Shown here: positions 1 to 5,394 of the stretch, in pieces | Numbering within the stretch: position 1 is the stretch's first letter | Layout: each line of letters begins with the position of its first letter | Source: an uncultured Archangium sp. | GTDB lineage: Bacteria > Myxococcota > Myxococcia > Myxococcales > Myxococcaceae | DNA length: 6,113 nucleotides | Assembly (NCBI GenBank): GCA_937875615.1 | Contig: CALNBU010000592.1 | Location: 1-6,113, forward strand | Reading direction: 5' to 3' | Program-made: the position numbers and the translations under genes | The notes under the pieces: model-generated | Databases searched by the model: none | Told to the model about the DNA's origin: nothing | Seen by the model: the letters and a program-made list of their open reading frames with translations, nothing else

Positions 1-105
1 AGCGCCGAGATGCGGCACCGGGTGCAGTACTCGGTCAGCGTCGACGAAGGCACGCGCTTCGTGGCGCCGGGCAACCCCCTGGTGATCGAGCGGGGCGCGC
101 CGTGA
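1..105 (+). CDS. C-terminal tail of an unidentified protein (5' end outside window)
   Basis: Frame 1 is open from the window edge to a TGA at 103-105 and gives 34 residues ending in VIERGAP. It has the same strong G/C third-position bias as the genes that follow. The tail alternates hydrophobic and polar residues (VQYSVSV, GTRFVAP), which fits beta strands, but no family can be named from so short a piece. The stop overlaps the GTG start of the next gene by four bases (GTGA, 102-105). This is typical of translational coupling and places this gene in the same operon as the genes up to 5267. Function unknown. Confidence 0.75.
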   Translation, partial: SAEMRHRVQYSVSVDEGTRFVAPGNPLVIERGAP

Positions 106-1124
106 CGGGCGCCGCCGCCATCCGCGCGCTGGTGCTGCTGGGCTGCCTCCTCTCGCAGGTGGCGAGCGCGCAGCTGGTGCCCGACCGGGAGGTGCAGATC
201 ATCCAGTCGCTCTACGACGCCGGGCAGTACGCCGCGGTGGTCAAGCGCGTGGAGGAGTCGCTGGCGGTGGCCAACTTCAACGACGCCCAGCGGGTCAAGC
301 TGCTGGAGCTCCGCGCGCTCTCGTCGTTCAACTCCGGCGACACGGCGGCGGCGAAGAGCACCTTCCTCAGCCTGCTCAAGCTCGACCCTGACGCCATCCT
401 CGACCCCTTCGCGGTGTCGCCGCCGGCCATCAAGCTCTTCGAGCAGGTGAAGAAGGACAACGTCGACACGCTCAACCTCGCCCGGCAGCAGATAGCCCTC
501 CGCGCGGAGCAGGAGAAGCGGGCCGCGGCCGAGCGCGAGCGGCAGGTGACCGAGGCGGAGGCGCGGCGCCGCGCCGAAGAGGGCCTGGTCACCGTGCGCA
601 CCATCGAGAAGCGCTCCATGCTGGTCAACTTCCTGCCCTTCGGCGCCGGACAGTTCCAGCAGGGCCGCCTCGGCGCGGGAGCCGCCTTCGCGGTGGTGGA
701 GGGCGTGCTGGCGGTGCTGAGCATCGTCTCCTTCTTCGCCGTGGAGGGCCTGTACCAGGACGTGGAGCTCACCTTCACCGACCGCGTGCGCCCCGAAGAT
801 CTCCAGGACACCCCCTTCGTCATCACCGTGCGGCAGATCCCCAACGCCCGGCGCACCGAGCGCGACGTGTGGAACGGCCTCAAGTTCTCCACCGGCATCG
901 CCTTCTACGCCCTGTGGGCGGCGGGCGTGGGCGAGGCCATCTGGAACCACCAGAGCGAGAGCGTGACCGAGCAACAGGTGCCGCTCAAAGAGCTCAAACC
1001 CACGGCGCGCCTGCGCCTCCTCGGCCAGGGCCCGGAAGAACCGGCGCTGCGGCGGCTGGCGGCGCGCCTGCGCCTCTTCCCGACCCCCGGCGGCCTTGGC
1101 GCGGGCGTCTCCGTCAGATTCTGA
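102..1124 (+). CDS. Exported TPR/coiled-coil protein with a C-terminal membrane hairpin
   Basis: 340 aa, function unknown. The GTG start at 102 overlaps the upstream stop and is the only nearby start that keeps a full signal peptide: Arg8, a Leu/Val-rich core, then a signal-peptidase-I-like ASA|Q site after residue 23. Residues about 28-118 look like degenerate TPR helices (LYDAGQYAAVV, then a helix ending LLKLDPDA, then VSPPAIKLFEQV), as in many envelope TPR proteins. Residues about 119-168 are rich in Ala, Glu and Arg and should form a charged coiled coil. A Pro/Gly motif, LPFGAGQFQQG (178-188), precedes a hydrophobic segment (about 192-214); a second lies at about 262-281. The motif resembles the LPG-x-GQ-x-Y-x-G turn before membrane hairpins in DUF5683/TM2-like proteins (inference). 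If both segments span the inner membrane, the TPR and coiled-coil part is periplasmic. The chain ends in a beta-like GVSVRF. It lies 19 nt upstream of the sigma-54 activator gene, so a role as its membrane partner or target is possible but unproven. Confidence 0.88.
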   Translation: MTGAAAIRALVLLGCLLSQVASAQLVPDREVQIIQSLYDAGQYAAVVKRVEESLAVANFNDAQRVKLLELRALSSFNSGDTAAAKSTFLSLLKLDPDAILDPFAVSPPAIKLFEQVKKDNVDTLNLARQQIALRAEQEKRAAAERERQVTEAEARRRAEEGLVTVRTIEKRSMLVNFLPFGAGQFQQGRLGAGAAFAVVEGVLAVLSIVSFFAVEGLYQDVELTFTDRVRPEDLQDTPFVITVRQIPNARRTERDVWNGLKFSTGIAFYALWAAGVGEAIWNHQSESVTEQQVPLKELKPTARLRLLGQGPEEPALRRLAARLRLFPTPGGLGAGVSVRF

Positions 1125-1131
1125 CGCTTTC

Positions 1132-1138
1132 AAAAGGA
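1132..1138 (+). promoter_or_regulatory. Ribosome binding site fixing the activator start at ATG 1144
   Basis: AAAAGGA lies five bases upstream of the ATG at 1144. It supports that start over the in-frame TTG at 1096, which would overlap the upstream gene by 29 bases and add 16 residues with no place in an FHA domain. The A-rich run stands out against the GC-rich surroundings. Confidence 0.8.
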
Positions 1139-1143
1139 ACCCC

Positions 1144-3015
1144 ATGCCCTCGCTCACCATCAAGACCCCCGACGGCCGGAGCCGCACGGTGACGCTGCTC
1201 AAGCGCATCACCTCCGTCGGTCGCGGCCTCGACAACGACATCGCGCTCGACGACGCGCGGGTGCCCGAGACGGCCTTCGCCATCATCTTCGACGGCCTCT
1301 CCTACAAGGTGGGCGGCGAGACGAAGTTCCACGTCAACGGCAAGGCCACCGACGAGCATGAGTTCAAGCCCGACGACGTGGTGAAGGTGGGCGACACCGA
1401 GCTCGTGTTCTCCGCGGGGCAGGCCCCCGCCGCGCAGCCGGCGCTGGCCACGCGCTTCACCCGCAACGACTCCAAGGACCCCGACGCCTCCACCCAGGAG
1501 CAGCCCGGCGTCCCCGGGCGGGAGCTGGCCGCGCTGCGCCGGCTGACCATCTTCTCCGAGCGCCTGCTGTCGAACACCGACCTCGACCGCCTGCTGGAGA
1601 ACCTGATGGACGAGTGCATCGACGTGGCGCGCGCCGACAAGGGCTTCCTCATCCTCATGGAGTCGAACCAGCTGCGGGTGAAGGTCGCCCGCAACGTGCA
1701 GCGCGAGACCATCGAAGACGCGCTGGAGCGGGTGTCCGACTCCATCGTCACCAAGGTGGTGAAGCTGCAGAAGCCGCTGATCATCGCCGACGCCCTCGAT
1801 GACCCGGAGTTCAACCGCTCCGAGTCGGTGGTGAACCTCAAGCTGCTCTCGGTGATGTGCGCGCCGCTGATGCACCGGGGCGAGCTGTTCGGGCTCATCT
1901 ACCTGGGCAACGACCGGCTGGTGAACCGCTTCGACCAGAAGGCCCTCGACACGCTCACCATCTTCTCCTCGCAGGCCTCGCTGCTGGTGCAGAACGCGCT
2001 GCTGGTGAACGAGCTCAAGCTCGAGAACACCACCCTCAAGACCCGCCTCGAGGAGCAGACCTACGGCGACATCGTGGGCGCCTGCCAGGGGATGAAGGAC
2101 GTCTACAAGCGCATCGACAAGATCGCGCCCACCGACATCTCGGTGCTGGTCATCGGCGAGACCGGCACCGGCAAGGAGCTCATCGCCCGGGAGCTGCACC
2201 GCCACTCGCCCCGCACCAAGGGGCCGTTCATCTCCATCAACTGCGGCGCGATCCCCGAGAACCTGTTGGAGAGCGAGCTCTTCGGCCACGTGAAGGGCGC
2301 CTTCACCGGCGCGGTGGCCACCAAGATGGGCCGTTTCCAGGCGGCCATCGGCGGCACCCTCTTCCTCGACGAGCTAGGCGAGATGCCGCTGCAGCTCCAG
2401 GTGAAGCTGCTCCGCGCCCTCCAGGAGAAGGTCGTCTACAAGGTCGGCGACAACCGGCCCGAGCCCGTGGACATCCGCATCGTGGCCGCCACCAACAAGA
2501 ACCTCGAGGAAGAGGTGCGCCGGGGTGCCTTCCGCGAAGATCTCTACTTCCGCATCAACGTGGTGACGCTCAAGCTGCCCCCGCTGCGCGACCGCGGCGA
2601 CGACATCGCGGTGCTGGCCAAGTTCTTCCTCAACCGCTACTCGCGAGAGTTCGACTCCCGGGCGCGCGGCTTCACGCCCTCCGGCTCGGTGGCCATGAAG
2701 AAGTACAACTGGCCCGGCAACATCCGCGAGCTCGAGAACCGCATCAAGAAGGCGGTGGTGCTGGCCGACAAGCCGCTGCTGGGCCCCGAGGATCTCGACC
2801 TGCGGCCCGAGAACCTCCCGCCCATCCTGGCCCTCGCCCAGGCCAAGGAAGAGTTCCAGAAGCGCTACATCAACGAGGTGCTGGAGCGGAACAACGGCAA
2901 CCGCACCAAGACCGCCAAGGATCTCGGCGTCGACCCGCGCACCATCTTCCGGCACCTCGAGAAGCTCGAGACGGAAGGAACCATGGCGCCGACGACAGAG
3001 TATGAAGAGGTTTGA
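1144..3015 (+). CDS. FHA-GAF-AAA+ sigma-54-dependent transcriptional activator
   Basis: 623 aa cytoplasmic enhancer-binding protein that would use ATP hydrolysis to remodel sigma-54 RNA polymerase into the open complex. Residues about 1-90 form an FHA domain (GRG at 26-28, NDI at 31-33, VNG near 63). Residues about 126-286 form a GAF sensor domain, joined by a short helix to the AAA+ core from about 307. The core is intact: Walker A GETGTGKE (338-345), sigma-54-binding loop GAFTGA (385-390), Walker B GGTLFLDE (403-410), sensor-I Asn451, arginine fingers Arg464 and Arg470 in FREDLYFR, and sensor-II WPGNIREL (523-530). A Fis-type helix-turn-helix (about 565-608, core NRTKTAKDLGV) would bind enhancer DNA. 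There is no receiver domain, so the signal is presumably a GAF ligand or a protein contact through FHA rather than a His kinase. FHA-bearing activators are an expanded class in myxobacteria. Unusually, the FHA pThr-binding Ser/His positions read VPETAFA (40-46). The target promoter is not identifiable here. Confidence 0.97.
   Translation: MPSLTIKTPDGRSRTVTLLKRITSVGRGLDNDIALDDARVPETAFAIIFDGLSYKVGGETKFHVNGKATDEHEFKPDDVVKVGDTELVFSAGQAPAAQPALATRFTRNDSKDPDASTQEQPGVPGRELAALRRLTIFSERLLSNTDLDRLLENLMDECIDVARADKGFLILMESNQLRVKVARNVQRETIEDALERVSDSIVTKVVKLQKPLIIADALDDPEFNRSESVVNLKLLSVMCAPLMHRGELFGLIYLGNDRLVNRFDQKALDTLTIFSSQASLLVQNALLVNELKLENTTLKTRLEEQTYGDIVGACQGMKDVYKRIDKIAPTDISVLVIGETGTGKELIARELHRHSPRTKGPFISINCGAIPENLLESELFGHVKGAFTGAVATKMGRFQAAIGGTLFLDELGEMPLQLQVKLLRALQEKVVYKVGDNRPEPVDIRIVAATNKNLEEEVRRGAFREDLYFRINVVTLKLPPLRDRGDDIAVLAKFFLNRYSREFDSRARGFTPSGSVAMKKYNWPGNIRELENRIKKAVVLADKPLLGPEDLDLRPENLPPILALAQAKEEFQKRYINEVLERNNGNRTKTAKDLGVDPRTIFRHLEKLETEGTMAPTTEYEEV
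3004..3010 (+). promoter_or_regulatory. Ribosome binding site for the small lipoprotein, inside the activator's last codons
   Basis: GAAGAGG ends eight bases before the GTG at 3019 and lies inside the final codons of the activator gene. The activator stop (3013-3015) falls between this site and the GTG, so translation of the lipoprotein is probably coupled to that of the activator. It supports GTG 3019 as the start; the in-frame ATG at 3097 would remove the signal peptide. Confidence 0.6.
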
Positions 3016-3018
3016 CAG

Positions 3019-3603
3019 GTGATCAACCCGTTGAAACCACTTGTTTCAAGGCCGCTTTCCCATGTGGCTCGGCTCTTGCTTTGCGCAGGCGCGACAATGG
3101 TGTCGGGTTGCCTCATTCCTCAGGACGATCAAGTGATTCCGGAGCTGCCGCCGCTCAAGAACCGACCGCCGCGCATCGTCGCGGCGCGCTACGGCAACGA
3201 GCGCGCCGACGAGGTCGAGCTGCGCACCGGCACCGCCTGCAGCCGTGAGGAGTTCAACGTGCTGGTCGATGATCTCGACCTCGACGACACGCTGCGCAGC
3301 TTCTGGTTCATCGACAAGACCGAGACCTCGCTCCCCCTCTCGCCCTCGCCGCTGGGCGGCTCCGGGCAGGTCACCCGGACCCTCTCGCAACCCAGCGGCA
3401 TCCGCACCCAGCTGGGCAACCTCAGCGCCGGGCCACACCGGCTGACGGTGTACGTGGTCGACAGCGACATCCAGGAGATCCAGAACGCGCAGATCCGTCC
3501 GGTGGAGCGCGAGGTGCTGCTCCCCGATGGAAAGACGGGACGCAACGACGGCTACGTCGACGAGTTCACCTGGTTCATCAACGCCGTGAGCTGCGCCCCA
3601 TGA
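3019..3603 (+). CDS. Small lipoprotein with a predicted Ig-like domain
   Basis: 194 aa, function unknown. The N-terminus carries Lys6, Arg11 and Arg18, a hydrophobic core (LLLCAGATMV) and a lipobox VSGC, so Cys31 is the likely lipidated residue after signal-peptidase-II cleavage. There is no Asp at +2; by the E. coli rule this favours the outer membrane, but sorting rules differ among phyla. After a Pro-rich linker (about 40-50), the stretch around residues 75-97 contains VDDLDLDDTL followed by FWFID. It resembles the D-x-D-x-D...W strand pattern of Ig-like/PKD-type beta sandwiches in surface proteins (inference). Cys74 and Cys192 flank the domain and could form a disulfide. The gene starts 3 nt after the activator stop and its own stop overlaps the next ATG (ATGA, 3600-3603). 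This places it in one translationally coupled string and suggests it works with the next lipoprotein. The first 100 or so bases are distinctly poorer in G+C than the rest of the operon. Confidence 0.88.
   Translation: MINPLKPLVSRPLSHVARLLLCAGATMVSGCLIPQDDQVIPELPPLKNRPPRIVAARYGNERADEVELRTGTACSREEFNVLVDDLDLDDTLRSFWFIDKTETSLPLSPSPLGGSGQVTRTLSQPSGIRTQLGNLSAGPHRLTVYVVDSDIQEIQNAQIRPVEREVLLPDGKTGRNDGYVDEFTWFINAVSCAP
3031..3049 (+). repeat. Perfect inverted repeat (candidate hairpin) in the first codons of the lipoprotein gene
   Basis: TTGAAAC (3031-3037) and GTTTCAA (3043-3049) are perfect inverted copies separated by the five bases CACTT. The repeat begins ten bases after the GTG start codon, in a stretch with only 24 G/C in 50 bases (3011-3060, counted by hand) in an otherwise about 70% G+C window. 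It could be an mRNA hairpin tuning translation between activator and lipoprotein, an operator, or coincidence. There is no T-run after it, so an intrinsic terminator is unlikely. Confidence 0.5.
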
Positions 3604-5267
3604 GAGCGCTGCTGCTGGGCCTCCTCCTGCTGCTGGGCGCGTGCACCCAATCCGTGGGCGCGCCGCTGGTGGCCTGCGTCGGCGACGACGAGTGCGCGGC
3701 AGGGCAGCTCTGCTTCGCCGAAGGCTGCGGCGAGCCTGGCACCGGCATCGTGGTGGAGGTCACCGGCGGCACCCTCAGCACCTACCTCGCCTCCGACTTC
3801 GCCATCGAGAACGGCACCCTCACCCGCGAGCACGACTTCGAGCTCAGCGAGCCGCTCAAGCTCTCCGGGCAGGTGTTGCGCGAGCTGACCCCCGAGCCCA
3901 ACCCGCTGCGCCGCGTCCAGTACACCGAGCCGGTCTCGGTGCGCGCCGAGGGCGAGAGCGTGCTCCTGCCCGGCATCAAGCGCGCGGTGCAGGCGCGCCT
4001 CGAAGACGTCGACAACGGCTTCTATTCGATGCGGCTCCCGTCCGGCACCTTCCGGCTCACCGCGCTGCCCGCCGCGGCCACGGTGCCGCCGATCAGCAGC
4101 GCGTCGCTCCTCGAGCCCGGCGCGGAGTGGGACATCATCTTCCCCTCCGAAGAAGGAGCGAAGGTGCTGCAGGGGCAGCTGGTGAAGACCACCGACACCG
4201 CGCTGGTGCCGCCGGAGCCGGTGCTCCTCAGCACCGACTACGCCAACGGCGCGGTGCCCGCCGTGGAGGTGCAGCTGCTCGCCGCCGACAGCACCCCGCT
4301 CTCGCAGCGCGTGGAGGTGCGCTCCACCGGAGAGTTTTCGCTCACGCTCAGCCCGGAGGCGCGGCGCCTGGAGCAGCTCATCCTGGTGGCCGCGCCGCGA
4401 GATCCCGGTGCGTCCATCCCCACCAAGCGCTTCCCGCTCTCCATGCCGCTCCCGCCCGCCATCTCCCTCGAGTACGGCGACTTCGGCAGGCCCGGAGAGG
4501 GGACCGGCACGGGGGTGGCCAGCACCGGCGCGGCGGTGGCGGGCGCGCAGGTCCTGCTCAGCGGCGCGGTGCGCGGCGGCGGCGACACCACCTTCAGGTC
4601 GAAGGTGGCGCTCACCGGCGACGACGGCGCCTTCACGCTCAGCGCGCTGCCCTCGAACGAACAGTTCACCCTGCATGTGGTGCCGCCGCGCATGAGCCGC
4701 GCCTCGGTCACCTGGGCCGGCGTCACCCTCTCTGAGCGCGACGGCGCGCTGGTGCTCTCGCCTTCGACCATCGCCCTGAGCGATCGCCTGCAGGTGCGCG
4801 GCGCCGTCCACATGCCCGGCGGCGGCCCGGCGAGCGGCGTCACCGTGAGGGCCACCCCGGAGCAATCACCCGGCGCGCTCTCCTCGCTCCCGGTCGAGCC
4901 GGTGGACACCGTCACCGACGGCAGCGGCGCCTACCAGCTGCCCCTCGACGCCGGGCGCTGGCGCTTCGAGTTCATCGCCGGCGCGCAGCTCCCCCTGTCC
5001 AGCCGGCTCTTCACCATCAACGCGCCCACCGAAGGCGCCGCGCAGGTGGAGGTGCCGGAGGTGACGCTCTCCCACGGCCTCACCGTCACCGGCAGGGTCC
5101 GCGCCACGGTGGCGTCCAAGCTCTCCGAGGCGGCGTACTCGCAACTGCGCTTCTTCAGCGTGCGCACGCTCGAAGGGAAACAGTCGTCGATCCTCCTCGG
5201 CACGGCCATCGCCGACGAGCGCGGGGCCTACAAGATGGTCCTGCCCGCGGCGCCGCCCACGCCCTGA
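3600..5267 (+). CDS. Surface lipoprotein with Cys-rich N-terminus and tandem carboxypeptidase-regulatory-like repeats
   Basis: 555 aa, function unknown. The start is ATG 3600, overlapping the previous stop as ATGA; no clear ribosome site is seen, so it probably relies on coupling. A Leu-rich signal ends in the lipobox LGAC, so Cys15 should be lipidated. Cys26, 32, 38 and 43 (the last three in ECAAGQLCFAEGC) form a small Cys-rich motif of a kind common just after the anchor in myxobacterial lipoproteins, probably disulfide-bonded. Beta-rich units follow at about 88-160, 190-285, 301-361, 397-475 and 494-555. They share G-x-V openings (SGQV, RGAV, TGRV) and D-G/G-A-[YF] hairpins (GDDGAFTL, DGSGAYQL, DERGAYKM), as in carboxypeptidase-regulatory-like or CNA-B-like folds. 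The last unit stops right after GAYKMVLP, without the closing strand seen in the others. There is no catalytic motif; a structural, adhesive or ligand-binding surface role is the reasonable inference. Last gene of the operon, followed by a 127-nt gap. Confidence 0.88.
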   Translation: MRALLLGLLLLLGACTQSVGAPLVACVGDDECAAGQLCFAEGCGEPGTGIVVEVTGGTLSTYLASDFAIENGTLTREHDFELSEPLKLSGQVLRELTPEPNPLRRVQYTEPVSVRAEGESVLLPGIKRAVQARLEDVDNGFYSMRLPSGTFRLTALPAAATVPPISSASLLEPGAEWDIIFPSEEGAKVLQGQLVKTTDTALVPPEPVLLSTDYANGAVPAVEVQLLAADSTPLSQRVEVRSTGEFSLTLSPEARRLEQLILVAAPRDPGASIPTKRFPLSMPLPPAISLEYGDFGRPGEGTGTGVASTGAAVAGAQVLLSGAVRGGGDTTFRSKVALTGDDGAFTLSALPSNEQFTLHVVPPRMSRASVTWAGVTLSERDGALVLSPSTIALSDRLQVRGAVHMPGGGPASGVTVRATPEQSPGALSSLPVEPVDTVTDGSGAYQLPLDAGRWRFEFIAGAQLPLSSRLFTINAPTEGAAQVEVPEVTLSHGLTVTGRVRATVASKLSEAAYSQLRFFSVRTLEGKQSSILLGTAIADERGAYKMVLPAAPPTP

Positions 5268-5304
5268 GCGCGGGGCTGTGCTGCCTGGAAGTGAGCCGGT
5301 GCGG

Positions 5305-5331
5305 CTGTGCCACGAAGTTTTCGTGTCACAG
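5305..5331. repeat. Long palindrome in the intergenic gap: candidate operator or weak terminator
   Basis: TGTGCCACGAA (5306-5316), a GTT centre, and TTCGTGTCACA (5320-5330) form an inverted repeat with one mismatch (5310/5326), extended by an outer C/G pair at 5305/5331. The inner CACGAAGTTTTCGTG is perfect apart from its centre. It lies 38 nt after the lipoprotein stop and 63 nt before the next start, in the least GC-rich part of the gap (30 G/C in 60 bases over 5311-5370, counted by hand). As RNA it would be a 12-pair hairpin with a 3-nt loop, followed only by GATTTCTCAC, a poor T-tract. A dimeric regulator's operator for the downstream gene seems at least as likely as a terminator. No other element, gene or clear -35/-10 promoter is seen in 5268-5394. 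Confidence 0.55.
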
Positions 5332-5377
5332 ATTTCTCACCACCGGCGTTCAACACGGTGAAACCCTGAACGCCTCC

Positions 5378-5384
5378 AGGAGGA
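5378..5384 (+). promoter_or_regulatory. Strong ribosome binding site for the DUF4139-family gene
   Basis: AGGAGGA ends ten bases before the GTG at 5395. An in-frame TGA at 5359-5361 rules out a longer N-terminus, and there is no in-frame ATG or other GTG or TTG between that stop and 5395, so this site settles the start. Confidence 0.85.
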
Positions 5385-5394
5385 ACTCCGCACC

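Noticed and set aside
1096..1143. TTG at 1096 as the start of the activator gene
   Set aside because: It would overlap the upstream gene and add 16 unstructured residues. ATG 1144 has a well-spaced AAGGA and begins directly at the first FHA strand.
1114..2289. Long minus-strand open frame (391 codons) opposite the activator gene
   Set aside because: It lies fully opposite a gene with intact sigma-54 activator motifs; its translation is low-complexity (runs of V, L, H, G, E, Q) and shows no domain. It is the usual antisense shadow in GC-rich coding DNA.
1857..3005. Plus-strand frame of 382 codons overlapping the activator's AAA+ region
   Set aside because: It is Arg/Ala/His-rich, out of frame with the intact ATPase motifs, and has no domain signature.
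3012..3040. Sigma-70-type promoter with TTGACA at 3012-3017
   Set aside because: The -35 match is perfect, but no TATAAT-like -10 occurs at 16-19 nt spacing (candidates read AAACCA, AACCAC, ACCACT, CCACTT).
3552..4865. Minus-strand open frame of 437 codons opposite the large lipoprotein
   Set aside because: The composition is dominated by Ala, Gly, Arg, His and Glu, with no signal peptide or motif. It opposes a plus-strand gene with a clear lipobox and repeat structure.
5308..5322. Sigma-54 promoter TGCCACG-AAGT-TTTC before the DUF4139-family gene
   Set aside because: Spacing and flanks resemble TGGCACG-N4-TTGC, but both near-invariant dinucleotides (GG at -24 and GC at -12) are broken. The match is explained by the palindrome it lies in.
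5306..5330. CRP/FNR-type site, because of the TGTG...TCACA ends
   Set aside because: The CRP site is TGTGA-N6-TCACA (16 bp). Here the half-sites are 15 bases apart and the left one reads TGTGC, so the geometry does not fit.
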